Below, piece after piece: positions 1 through 13,900 of a DNA stretch of 64,000 nt. The notes beneath the pieces are model-generated. The model was not told where the DNA came from and did not search any database. It saw only the letters and a program-made list of their open reading frames with translations. Every line of letters begins with the position of its first letter. Position 1 is the first letter of the stretch. The DNA is from Alentia gelatinosa (Eukaryota > Annelida > Polychaeta > Phyllodocida > Polynoidae), in contig OX465583.1 in the NCBI GenBank assembly GCA_950022655.1, forward strand, positions 13,477,298 to 13,541,297, read 5' to 3'. Both the position numbers and the translations under genes were made by a program.

Positions 1-3000
1 ATATAAAAAGAATGTTTACAGTCAGGTTAAATGGACTTGGGCTGAACATTCACACATTAAGGTTATGTTCAGCCATTAGTCGACAGTACTCAATATATCT
101 GGTTACATTTAATATTGATTCCAATAAATCATCCAGATATATTCTTGAGAACATTAAAACGCTTTCACATTGATGTTTATTAAACAACAAGTATGAGTAT
201 TTAATATCAAAAAGGATGAAATAAGAATAACCCTTACCTCTTAATCAAAATGAAATGTAACAAGCAAAAAACGATTCAAAGTTCCTATGATTATTTGAAA
301 AGGTGATTTTATGGTTCTGCCCAAACCGAATACTGACAATTCGTGTATCTATCAATGCCACTCGAGGTTGAATATTTGAAAATGGCGTTTTATTAGCGTT
401 ACCCAGCCAAAATGGAATGTATCCATAAACATGATTAAAAGGATAGGCGTTAGTTTTCTTTAGTACTCACATATGAATAATTACAATAATATATACGCGC
501 CATTTTCCCAATGAAGACGTGACTGGATTCCTTAATTTTTACCCAAGGGTACAAATCATGAGATTCGGTTTGCTTTGACACTTAGTGCTTGTCGGGGATG
601 TACCGTACTACATTAAGATGGGACTCACTACATGTACTGGTCAGTAGTGTATCATACTAACTGATGAACCTGGATAATTCATGATGCGTTTATGTACAAT
701 GACATTTATGAATGAGATTCTACACTAGTCACATGGGATGATACAAAATAAATAAACCATGAGAAGACTATATTGCATAGGTAGGTTGTTAATTCTTTGT
801 AAATTTATGACCAACCTTTGTACACTGATGAAATTCAAGCTTTATATTTCAATAGATTATAATCTTTTCTTTGAAGAATGCACCAATTACAGAGTAATGA
901 GACAGACCTTTTGTTCATTTTCGTCAGAATTTCACAAGCCCTGATGAAATTTAAATAAAAGGAAATTGTCAATATAAGAATGATTCAGTTACATGCTTAA
1001 GAATTTGAAATGGAGAATTAATATACACGTTGCTTATGCAAGCAAAATGCACATGTATAACTGATGTATGCAGTTATAGTCTCAATAACAAGGACTATCG
1101 ATAAGTCCAACCTATTACAATATCAATCGCCCAAAACCAAGTGTAGTTATTTGTTTATATGACAACATAGCTTAAACATTGGTTAATGGTCTTAACTTAA
1201 TGAATCACAGACTGGATATCAACTGTTGACTTTTATGGGACAAAGTTTATAAATGTTAGTGGACAATGAGCTGAATTGGAGACTTGGCAATGGTAACAAC
1301 CAACCGGGATTTTTAGGAAGGACTATACAGGGACAAGATTTAAGGCGGACCATTGTCATTATTCCGTCGAAGATGTTACTCATACACCTATTGCAACTCT
1401 TCTCACACCATAATCTTTCTGCAATCTCGAAACTTCCGAACAGACTTTCCAATAAATACTTCATGCCTTTCATAATAAAATCACTTGGTGATGATCATAT
1501 CGCTTACTAAAACCGGACATACATTTTATAGCATTTTCCATGGGAATGCAATCGTTGCAAACAATAAGTATCTATCATCCATATTCTTCCAGAAAGACTA
1601 CTCACAGTCACCTTTGCATGCCTTGGAAAACCATTAAGAAAAAGCATGCTAGCCGGATTATTTTAATCCTATATTAATGCATCATCAAATAAAGAACCGG
1701 AAAATTGTCTCATACAGAGACACCAAATCCTATGTCCTTTTATGGTTCTCATATGGAGCCAATGTGAACCCGCTAAAACGGCAGATACCCATACTCAAAA
1801 CACCATTTCCGGAGGCCAGCACGAACGAGGCTTAATGCTAAGGTTTGAGTCACGAATTTTGTTTTTTGGTCTCATTTGCTCCTATTGAAGTGTAGTTTAT
1901 TACTATCGTCTCTGAATAACTCTGCATTGAAGCTACGATGACGGTTGTTAAGTGTATCAAAACTATGGATCTAATAGATTGGAGAATGACACACATAATC
2001 TCAAACCTATATAGTCAAAGAATGCTGTGGTTTTAGCGGGTTCACTTTGGCTCCCCATCAAAATACCCTTTAATTGTTGGCATGAATGCATCATATTCAT
2101 AGAATTACAACTGCCAGCTAAGTGACGGTTCACACACAGAGGTCTTCTGTTTTTAGGTATAATGAGACCAGCTAGGGTCTCGAGTTTGAGGAAATATGTA
2201 CAGAATACAATAGAGACGAGCAGGGCAAGAGCCCAGCCTGAGAAGTCCCGTACCAACCAAGGCATGCAGAGGCCAAACTGTGCCATCACAGACAATGTTA
2301 ACAGGTTGGGGGAAGGGGGAGGGCACTATAAAGAAAAGCAAAAAAAATTGATCTTAGATGAACAGGTGATGTATGGGGAAAGGTTTAATGCTAGAGTTGA
2401 CGTGAACATCTATTTTCAACATTTCTGGCACTGCTGAACCAGGACTAACATTTCCGTGTTATACGTTTTGATTCTGTCTAAAAGCACCAGTAAATGAGCA
2501 ATATTCAATACCTTCAACTTCCAGAACGGTCCCACCAGGAATGTAGGATTTATAAGGGGTACTGACAGCAATTCGGGGAGAACAGTTGGAAAAATAAACA
2601 ATTGAAACCTGACAATTAATTCTTTCCTCTGACTAAACAAATAGAAACAGATTTAGAATTAGGTAATGTTTACATCGTTATACACACAATAAACCTAGCT
2701 TGACTGAATAATATGCGCTAGGGGTTACAGGACAATGAACATTAACATGCCCTTTGAGAGTTAATTAATATGGAATCGGATTTTTATGCAAAGAACTATC
2801 TGCTGCTACGAGAAACTTCGCCTACAAAACAGCACTCAGCATTGTCGGTAGTGGGACCTAGAACAGTTGCTGTACAACGCGTGGACGTCTTGGTTACACA
2901 AAGGAAAGTTAAAACAGCTGCCCTTCAGAAAAAATAAAAGGATCAAATCTCAATTTCGGTTTGATTTGAAGATCAGCCCATGATTAGAATGTGTTTGCCA

Positions 3001-4244
3001 CATGAAAAAAGTTTCATGAACTCCATTCAGGAAAAAGTGTCTCTTATAACAAAAGACATATATGTACTTTACGATCATATTTTGTGCTGCCGCTTTGACT
3101 CACATTTGATTTCATTACTTTAACGTTATAGGTTTATGAGGAAAATGGGATCTTGAAAAAAAAAAAAAAAGGGATCTTTAGATTATCCAGGATCTATTGC
3201 ATAAAACCAATTCTAAAATACAATTTAAACCTATAAATAACGTTATTTTGTTAGTGATTTCATTGAAGCTAAAAACAAAAGGAATATAAGAGCTCCGGCT
3301 ACTGAGGTGGATGATCAGCATTTGTAATGCGTGCCATGTATGCACTGATGACTTCTAATCCTCACGTTTTCATGGAACATAGATAATTATAGGACACCAC
3401 AACTCCTGATCCAAAGTAACCTTCCATAGTGTCCAATGGTACAACACAGAAAGCAAATAACAAATCTATGTCACAACCATTTCAATTTAAAAGGGGAGGT
3501 TGTACATGTGGCAGCTTCATACTTTGTATCAGTATATATTTTGTCGACACTACTTATCTCTTTTCGGTAGGAGTACAGTCACGTGATAATTGCATAGCAT
3601 TTGTCATCCTTCTAAGCCTATACGCCATAATATGGTCTACAGCCTTCCAGTTGAGGGTTTTCAAACTAACGGTCTTTGGAGGTCGTGTGTACTATTGACT
3701 AGCAACAAATAAACTGATTACACAACATATAAGGAACACTTTCAGGAACTGTACAGTCATTATTACTCCCAACGTCATGCTCGGTAACAATCACAGTATG
3801 AAGAGAAATTTTTCAACGGCTCGAAGATGGAATGATTGATGTCAAGGAACTTAAATTATTTAAAAATTCTTCCACCGTTTTACTCAGAAAAAAAATCAAA
3901 GACGACAGTTTGAGCAAGTAGTGACAGAACACATCACATCCTTTTTGAATATGACTCATCGTAAGATCTGTATCCTGAAAAAATATACAAACTGATCCAG
4001 TCTACGAACTAGCCAATAAATGATACGAAAGTGACATGTCCAACACAGAGTGAGAGGAGGTAACAGTGTGCCACCATGTGAGACAGTTTAATTAAGACGG
4101 TGCATTATGTCAAAATGAGATCAGCACCTTGAAGTTCAATAAAAAGGAGCATTCCATAATTAATGCCACTCTGAATACGGAACATCTGCGGCCCTCACAC
4201 GTGCGTGTTGGTGGGCTTTGACGTCGTCACAGCCAGGATTTATC
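1..4244. other. No gene recognised; probable Mctp 3' UTR or downstream DNA
   Basis: AT-rich sequence. The open frames are short, overlap in several frames and show no family motif. The only clear structure is the inverted repeat at 1753-2058. Some of the part near 4.8 kb should be Mctp 3' UTR, but the end of the transcript cannot be placed. Confidence 0.5.
1753..2058. repeat. Short inverted-repeat element (MITE-like)
   Basis: ATGGAGCCAATGTGAACCCG (from 1753) recurs inverted at 2033-2058 as CGGGTTCACTTTGGCTCCCC, with the inverted pairing running over about 31 bases and about 240 bp between the arms. No target duplication was defined. Confidence 0.5.
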
Positions 4245-4530
4245 TTTATCTCACCCCTGGTATGTTGGTCCCATAGGCTTAACATTGGGAACTCGTTCTC
4301 CATGCCCCTATGAGTATTGCAGTCTATTCTCCATGGTCTGTATTTTGTTTGTCGTTCATTCTTTTAGTGTGCACAGGGGTGAGATAAATACAGAAGGCAA
4401 CTGGTTTTGGTCAAAGTTGTCGTTCTTCAACTCATTTGAACGCTACGTGATATTCACTCAGCTGTTGCCTTGTTCATATCGCTCCACATCAAACTCGTGG
4501 AGAACGGCGACTTTGACCAAAACCTGCTGG
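4245..4530 (+). mobile_element. Head-plus-hairpin element, family A, copy 1
   Basis: The head 4245-4388 starts TTTATCTCACCCCTGGTAT, has the box CTTAACATTGGGAACTCG, and ends AGGGGTGAGATAAA. It is followed by a hairpin whose arms are TTTTGGTCAAAG and CTTTGACCAAAA (4403-4523). Confidence 0.75.
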
Positions 4531-4848
4531 TTTCTTCTCTAGTTTCTGATACCGCATCTCACAAAGATTTCCTCAAGTAAGGAACATCTCTGACTTCATT
4601 GTATTCCTCTCACGCTCCTTCATCATCATCGTCATCATGACACTTTGACGCATCATCCAACAAGTGTCTCCATCTAATCAGCTGCAGGGACCTCTATGTA
4701 TATCATTATGAAAGCTCCAATCAGAGCTCAGTTGGCTTTTGAAGTCATGATTGGTTGAAAGACCAATTTCAGAATCGTCTGGCAGGAACACTCAGGTACA
4801 AAAATGGAAGCCAGTGGAATTCTCCGAGTCACTCGCTCTGGGATCAAC

Positions 4849-4914
4849 TCATGTTGATCGCTTCTTCTTCATTGTACCAATATTAGGATCTGGCCGTAGA
4901 TCTCTATACATAAC
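4849..4914 (-). CDS. Mctp: Mctp last coding exon and stop
   Basis: Acceptor gtttgcag, then [20 protein letters not shown] plus T and a TGA stop at 4849-4851. VxYxxL is the typical last conserved motif; a short basic tail ends the protein. No confident polyadenylation signal was found. A minus-strand ATTAAA near 4087 is possible. Confidence 0.92.
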   Translation of the reverse strand, partial: VMYRDLRPDPNIGTMKKKRST

Positions 4915-7900
4915 CTGCAAACAAAGACAACAGTATGTTTGGTGATGGGATCACTAACCGTTTATTACTCACAACTTATTGTAGTTTGGTAGGTTTTATT
5001 ATGATTGTCATTATTCATACATTCTGTTCTGTTTCTGCTGGTTGCTTATTACCCAAGACAACAATAGTACACTGATAATGAACATTTTTTTATTACCAGG
5101 AATTCATCAGATAAATAGCTGCCCATCTTGGAGCGAGCCACATTCACCACTGATATCATTATCTAAATTTTTTGTATTTACTTTTTTTAATTATCATTAT
5201 CTATTATCAGATATGTCATGTAATTAGATATAGGATTCCGTAGCTAGTTGAAAACAAACACACACATATTTTAAGATTTTCAATCAAACCTTCCATCAAT
5301 TTTTGCATTTTCAAATTTACAGAAAACGCACAGAAATATCTACCCTGAATGAGCCAAAGAAACCCGCTTTATGGTACTTACCAACTCTTTATCGGACGGT
5401 ATCCGGGAGAGAAAGTCCAACAACTCGTTGTTTGGAATGGCGTTCGGAGCACGTAACTTTTTGGTGAATTTGTTGATACCTAAGAACCATTGAGAAATGT
5501 ATTTTCAATTAGACACTTTATATTTTCAACATAATTTGTGTTTTTTTTCTTCTCATAAAGGCTTTTTAAATTATACATACATACATACATATTTATACAA
5601 AACTGATTTTTTTTGGTGGAGTTAATTTTATTGCTTATTCTCCTGCACAGAAGTAGACCTGAATGAGAAATAACCTTTTTAATTTCCGCCGGTTCTACCA
5701 CAATGTGTAGTTCTTCCACGAATCCTATGTGCTCTCCAGCTTTACCCAACACATTACTACTGTCAGAATGATCTAACACGAGTTGCCATTTAATTAGAGC
5801 ATTAATTATACATTTAATTTCTGGATCTCCAACACTTACCCCACGCCATGATGAGGTAGCGGATAGGCACATAGTAAAGTCCAAGTGTGGCAATACTCAA
5901 CACAATGAAGGCCAGCCACGATAACCATGGGACGGTCCAGTTGAAGGTGCTACAATGAAAGGAAACACATTTAACAAGGATCCATATCTTTTACTTCAGT
6001 CAACTGCAAGTAGCTACACGGTTTTATGTCACCCCTGGAATAAATGTCCATAGGCTTAACATTGGGAACTCGTTCTCCATGCCCCTATGAGTATTGCAGT
6101 CCATTCTCCATGGTTTATATCCTGTGTATTTGTACATTCTTTTAGTGTGTATGGGTGTGAGATAAATACAGAAAGCAACTCGTTTTGGTCAAAGAAGTCA
6201 TTCTTCAACTCGTTTGAAAGCTATGTGATATTCACTCGGCTGTCGCCTCATTCACATCACACCGCATCAAACTCGTGGAGGACGACGACTTTGACCAAAA
6301 CTTGTTGGACTCTTCTTAAATTCTACATACTTTGCAACACGTCATTCACAGAAAAACACAAAAACAGGTACTGGAGGAGGTCTCACATAATCGTCAGTTC
6401 CCAAGTAAAGGCAGAGTACATGGTGTTCAACACTGTAAGCTTTCACATGAATACTTGTTCTTTTTACAACGACGAATGGAAATCATCGCTGTTAATTGCA
6501 AGAGGAATCGCTCAAATTCATCATGACATGTTATCTATAGGCGCCTTTCTCGAGGACTTGCTGGCTTTGCCGAAACTTCAAAGAAATACCTGAGCGCTGA
6601 CATCACCCCCAAATGGTTGCAAGTGGTGCAACCGCTTCATTCCTCTCCATCAGCACTGAGCGCTAACATCAGCTTTTAGGTGTTTCTGGAAGTTGTGCAA
6701 TGGCTGGCCGCGTGTGGTACTTTTATATATGAGACATTGGTATATCCACCCCCCACCTACTTTTTGCACCGGGATTTATGTTTTTACTTGCTCTGTGATG
6801 GGCAGGGGAAGTTTGACTTGGTGTCATGGCCCTCTACACAGATTCCCATCAAGATATATGCTTGGTGAACAACACCCCAACACTACTGTGCTGGAGAGTG
6901 ATAACACAGCAACGACCTATTCCCATGGTGGTGGCTCCTATTTTTAGATCGATAACAATCGTAACCTATAGATTCAATGTGACAAGAAGTTAAATTCAGG
7001 GACCCACAGTGTGTACGCAGTAATGTATAAAATAAACTCGATTAAAACATCAACAAGGACAATTTTTTTCTTCATCTAAAAATTAAAAAGGAAATGTATC
7101 GCTCATTCCATGCGCTTTATGGCACGTTAAAGAAGTGGCTAGATGGGGAAGTAGACGACCATGGTGAATGGTATTAACAGAAAACGTAGTTAGTAAGCCT
7201 GTAGCGATTGCCGTTCGAGGTGCATTCGCATAAATACGTATTCAATGGGACAAAAGACTGTGAATGGAATCACTACGGGTTCACTCACTACGTTTTCTTA
7301 TCATCATACACATAAAAATAAGGAAAATAATTTTTTGATGTACTTGCAAAGTACACTACGGGTACAGTGCGCCCGAACATCCACTACGTCTCAGTGAGCC
7401 CGAACATTATTTATACTACATCCTAGCAGTGGGTAGTATTTAATAGACGCTTGGCCATAGGTGTATAATGATAAATCCTCTTACTTTTTTACCCTTTCAC
7501 CCATAGACGCCGCCATATCCATGCCTTCTTGGACTTGTAGACACACCTCCTGAATTTGCTGTAATTTTTCCTTGAAGCTCTTCTTTTCCTCCTAAAAGAG
7601 ATATGGAAATTCACCTTGTAAAATATCAAATTTATATGAACTCACATTAGGTCAATTTTAAATACCAATATTGTTGGTCAAATTTTAATACAAATGTTGG
7701 TTTTAGTGATAAAGTTCAGGGGAATGCAATGCCAGGCTATAACTGATATCAGTGTAATGGTATTACACGAATTTCTAATATTGGAGTTTAATCTAAAAGT
7801 AATACGATTTATAATACTAATTTGTTTCAAAAATCTTTGAATCGATGGGAAAAATGGATGAATTTTTAGTTCATAGGAACTCAAATAAGGTAAACCAATT

Positions 7901-10900
7901 TGTCTAATCACTATGTACATACTTAATGATTTATTCTATAACAGTTAGTATTCAGAAAGAAAAGATGACTGCAAGTAAAGCGTAGGTCTAGTTGGGCACA
8001 TCATTAGTAAGTGTTAAAGCGGGTCATCCAATATATCTTTCCTTTCGTGTCTGCTTAAAACATGGCCAATAATGAATTAGCCTTTCTGATTTCTTATTAC
8101 TAACTGAAATCAGAAAGATTTACTGGCGCATTCTGAGGCATATTAAAGAAGCGGTACGTTGTCGGATAAGGACCATACATTATAAGGGTCTCCATTCATA
8201 CTTTTGGCATTTTGCAATATCAATTATGTTTGGCAACATAAGCGTGCTCTAATTGGTTACATAGGTTATCTAGTAAATATGCATTATCTGGAACATCAAT
8301 ATACATGTACACGAATACATCTGTTCTACAGATTGATAATCACGTCGACTTATAAGCTTCCATAAGCTGTGTTTTCTATCTAGATTGTGAAAACATCGAT
8401 GATTTTATTCAGAATTCACCATCTGTATCATAAGAGATGATACGCTGTTGGAAAAGTCTGTCTGAAATATAAATGATCCACAGCTGTAACTAATTTCCCA
8501 AAGATTCCCTTTTGGTTTTCAAATTTTGTCTCACCCCTGGTGTATTTTCCCCCATAGACTTAACATTGGGATCTTGTATCCAACGTCCCTTGAGTATTTC
8601 GCAAAACATACTCAATGGGGAAGTATGTCACAAAGGCTAGACCAATCGTCAATGTGAAGGATGAGATAAATTCAGAAACCTATTCAAGTTTAGAGTCAGA
8701 GCTCGATCCCATCTTGTTTGAATCACAATGTAATTCATGTGGCTTCGCCTTGTGAATTACTATGCGATTCAATTTCAATGGGATATGAGTTCTGACCCTA
8801 ACCTTTCATAGGTTTCCTCTATAAAAGTTACTTTCCCATATGGCCTATGAAACATAGACATCACCAATTATCCCCGATTCCACTGGTCGAATCGGCCTCA
8901 ATCGGGTTGATTGTGTAACTCCCAACGACGATCAGTGATTTCTGGCTTATGAGATATACTGGACGCCAGTGCAAGATGGCGCGAGTGTGAAATAGGCCAA
9001 TGGATACAATTACCCCCGCCCATAATCAGCATTAGCGCCTTTCCCCCTGTGTATTCTGCACGCATATTATATCGATTCGAAAGGGGCCACGAAGGCATAA
9101 TAAGCTTGAAAACTGTTTCCTAATAACTTTAACTATTAAAATTTAAAAAAAAGAGAAAAAATTTAACTTTGCCTAATACTCTAAGAAGTCCAATGGTCCG
9201 GCCCAGAAGGTATTCTCGATCTACAATTATGTTCCAGATTCATTCAGACAATCGCATCGGCATGAATTGAGACAAAACTGTCCCACTGTCTGTCGGCCTT
9301 CAAATGTAACTTTCAGGTTTTGTTGCAGTGGTTTGTGTGAGAAGATTAGTTATTTCCTGAAGTGTGGATAAATAGATACACAGTGAAGAAATTTTATCTG
9401 AGTTGATAAATATGTCATTTTTCAGAAGTGAGAGATTTTCCAAGTAAGAATCATTTCTTATTTTTTCCATTCGATGTGTGGAAATGTGTCTATAGTTAAT
9501 GATAATTATGTTCCAGTGGTAGAATAAATTGTCATCTTTGTCCTAAGCCGTTGTGAGAGGCAGGTTGCATTGTTAAATGCCATATAAGCCGTGAAAAGGC
9601 TAAAAACCTATAATACCTATTACCTCCTGAAATACACAAATTAATATATATTGAGCAAAAAATTGGAATCAAAACTGGATTAATTTGGGTGCAGTAATCC
9701 AACAAAAAAGTGCCAATGTGGTAAAAGTCTGAAAGTTTTCATGTTTCTTAGAGGCAGGAGTGCAAGTCAAAAGAAGGGAAAGAACGACTACTCTGACTCA
9801 ATATTTACCTAAAACAAGTATAACTTAATAAGAAATGACCAGGTATTCAATATAAAATCAATAATCTCTTGCCCGTCGATATTCCTGAGAATTCTAGATA
9901 TGCATTAGTCTAGGATTTAATTCTCACACAGGTATCTTACATATATATCTCTTAGAATCAGCATCGTCCAAATTTAGCTAAGGATGTTTTTGTAGAACCT
10001 TATTTTGATTTTAAGCCAGTTCTGTTCAGTGGACTGACAATAATATGAAAGACAAAGTGAATACACAGAAAAGAGCCTGATATCCACTCCCTGAAACCAG
10101 GTTCAAGAAAAACCACCCACGATTGAAGAAATATGTCATGAGAAAAAAAATCTTAATACACTGTACCAGAAAATGGAACAGCATCAGGTGACAAAGATGG
10201 TGATTTTCCATCTAAGCCCTTCTTACCTTTACTGCTGATTTAGACTTCTTAAACAAAGCGGAGGACAACTGGTAATTTTACTGGACAACCAGAAATTGCA
10301 TAGCAGTAACAATAAAAAAGACCAGGCCCTCGTACCAAAGAAAACTGCTGTCTTTGATATGATAATAATGCCAATACCAGATGGACCAATGTAAATATAA
10401 GCGAGATGTATTTGAGGAATCGACAGTGCAAGGCATTGAGAGACACTTTCTGGAGAAGCTTTCTACTCTAGCATGATGACAAAAGTTTTCATTTGAATCA
10501 GCAGGTTGTTTACACATAAGTAAACAAATATCTAAAAAGAAATTACTTTCAAACTTGATTGAGACCCTTTGGTAACTTATCTAACGGACACTCATAATAA
10601 TAGTAATCATAAAAACATAAATCAAACGCTATGAGAAGGCGGAGAAACTGCAGGCAAACCTCAGGGACATGTTAGACTCTTTTTTTCTTTCAGAGGAAGT
10701 AGAGGTGGAATCTTATTTATCCGACCCCTCATATAAATCTCCATAAACTTAACATGGTGGGACTGTATGCCATGGTTATGCCATATAATATTTATATGCC
10801 ACTGGTGACATATGATGTTAAAAACATGTGACAGGGTAGGATAAAATCTAAACATCACTAAATTTCATGTAATTGTTTGCATGGTGTTTCTTGTCTTCCG

Positions 10901-13900
10901 CTACAGATATCGCCTAGCTCCCCTTGGTGATATCATTCCGCGAAGACAGCTCACGCCATATAAACAATCATATGAATTACATGACGTTTCTTGATAATAA
11001 TTTTTTTGGGAGAGTCATATGCTAATATTCTGACAATATGTCAGGTGTTTTATATGGGTTGCTTCCACAGGTAGGAGTTAGTATCCAAATCGATCTGATT
11101 ATTAATTTCACACGATAAGTACACTTATTTAACTATTATTCAAAGAAATGCAGTTCCTTATAAGAGCAGAAAGTTGGGACTGTATAGTATTCATAACATT
11201 ATTTCTAATTTTGTAGTGTATATGCAGAGGACGAAGGGGAAAGCTAAGTGAGATGAGAGAAAGATCATAGAGCTTAGTCAGGGGCTCCAGGAGCCAATGC
11301 AGAAGACCCACTGTGTATTTACCTTTTGCTGTCATGTGCAAATATTGAGGAAAATACAAAATAATATATATTTAAGTGCACAAATAACACTAATTGTTGC
11401 CAAATCAAAGTGCCAGTTGATTGTCTCTAAGTTGATGCAACTAAATCAAATGGTTCTATTCAAATAAATGATATTCAACAACTGGTATTTTGAGTTGGAA
11501 TAGCTACATGTATAGAAGAAAATGTAACTACAAGCAATAATCAAATATGTGTACAAGGTCACATTACATAAACTGACAATAGAACAATTGTTAATTAAAC
11601 AATGGTAAAAATGATTAGAAGACCTTCTTTTGCCTTTCGATATAGATCTAATATTTTCTGTTTATAGCTATTAGTCTAAAAATAGCATATGATAACAGAT
11701 ATTTAAAGTGTTTACAATAGCTTAAATGTACAACACACTTTCAGAATTCAGTGTTCATAAATTCCTATGTATGTTATGGAATCCATAAAAAACTTAACTA
11801 TAGGTGGGGAATATAAAAATTGTTAATTATATGTTTCATATGTGTATCATTCCACTAATTTTTGAACACATAGCATATGTACATCTCTATACATACAAAA
11901 TTAGGAGATAAAAGGTAGGAAAGTCGCACCTTTAAACAAGCAGGGTATTAGATATAGAAAATACTATAAGAAATTGGGTTTTCCCTATACGTTTTGACAA
12001 AGAAATACTTTATCTTTACTTGAGACAACCTTATCAGGAATTTGGTTAAATACATAAATATAATGTACTATAAAAAACGGAATTTCTCCAGAATATTGCT
12101 TTGTATTTCTCTTTTGTTCTCCCAATTTACTCTGGGTCAGTTGGTGCTCATTGTATTTCCCATTAGTTACATTAATGACCTCTGCTTTATCCTTGATGAA
12201 CATATTCTTAAAATGCGATGTCGATGTATATTGGTATGAACTTCATATGAATGTATAGGATTAAGTGGATTCGTCGACTGACCAGGCTATACTATCACAC
12301 GGCGATTAGTTTGTGGTGTAGATGGATTAGTTTAATCTGTGCAGGGACCTATGCATAGAAGCCACACATTGTCAATACTATGTTACTGCCCAGATTTGAA
12401 ACTTTATTGACAAGGAGGCAGGCAGGAAGGTAACACACTGGGAATCCCGCGGAAGCTTAAAGTACAACTCATCAAATATCCCATGATGAATTTATATTAA
12501 AGGAAATTATACGAAGATTTTCTGGTCAAATAAATATCTTAAGCTTTTATTAATTTGTCACGCATATGAACTGTGCAGTGTACCTTTGAACCCAAAGAGG
12601 AATCTTTTGGAAATATGCATGTATTTTTTTTAATGAATTATGATACTAGGGAGACTGAAGGAATCAGTAAAACAAGGTTACAATAAAATTCATCTTATCC
12701 CAAACAATGATGTCAGAGGGAAAATCGCATATACTAAAGAAATACATGTTTTGATATATTTAGTACAAACTTCTGGGTAGTCAGAGGTATTTATACTAAG
12801 ATATCTTCAATCATATTTACCTTTCGCTGCTACGGAAAAACCAAATACACAAATTACTTGTAAAATCAAAGAAAAAATACATCAACATGTGCAGAAATAA
12901 ACACAGCCAGACATCTATTCTAAAGCCTTTCCCATCAAATACCACTTCTATTTCACTCAATTGTAGATTATAATCGGAAACCACTTGGAAAAATTAATCT
13001 TTTTGTAGATTATATTAAAGTCAATATTCAAAACAACCATGGTATTCACGTCGGTAAATTTCAGAAAGTGTTCAGGTAGGGGATGCATTTGTGCCGTATG
13101 TGTATCTGATAGGTACAATTACTATATACCCATGTAGTATATATATACTGTAAATACGCACCGTTTCGCCATACAACGCAAAATACCGTACGGAACACTG
13201 TTCTGTATGGCAAAAGCGTTGACTAAAATATCAATTGTTAGGCCAAATTAAATCAATTATCTTTATCAATTTCGGGTATATAGTAAATATAGAACGACCT
13301 ACCATGCGTATACAAGCCACAAAACTCGATAATGATTTACGATTCTTATGGAACTCGGCATAAACACCTCATTCCTTTCGAACTGTAAATCATCATCTCA
13401 TTTTGTAGCTTGTACAGCATTGTTAGGACGTTTTATATAAGTATTTACCAAGGAATACCATGGAAGTAAAATATATACTTTCTTAAATTAGAGAGCAAAG
13501 GCTTTAGATCTATACTAAAACATGCAGAATGATCAAAAGATCCAGATTCATCAATAGTAGATCGATAGGTTCTTCTTGGGTGCACATTCTTATACCTACC
13601 CTTAGCCTTCAGTTAACTCTAACCTGATGAAATGAGTAAAGCTCTGCTTTTATAGTTTCAACCAACATTTTCATCTTGACCTTGAAATATAGAAAAGGTA
13701 ATCGTGTATGGTAGCTCCTTACTTTTTCTTTGTCTTCCTCCTCTTCGTCATCTTCTTCATCTGCATATTCCTGAAGCACAGCATTTTTAAATACTTAAGT
13801 ATCAATTTCGATAAAAAACATATCTAAAGTATGTATTTTGTAATGTATCTGGTTGTATGAGGGCATTATATTTTCAATTCCTAAATATCATTTTGCCTAG

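Noticed and set aside
1963..2295. 110-codon minus-strand frame with a hydrophobic stretch (FSGWALALLVSIVFCTYFLK), considered as an alternative last exon or another membrane gene
   Set aside because: No recognised family, the acceptor is ambiguous, and its C-terminal part overlaps the inverted repeat at 1753-2058.
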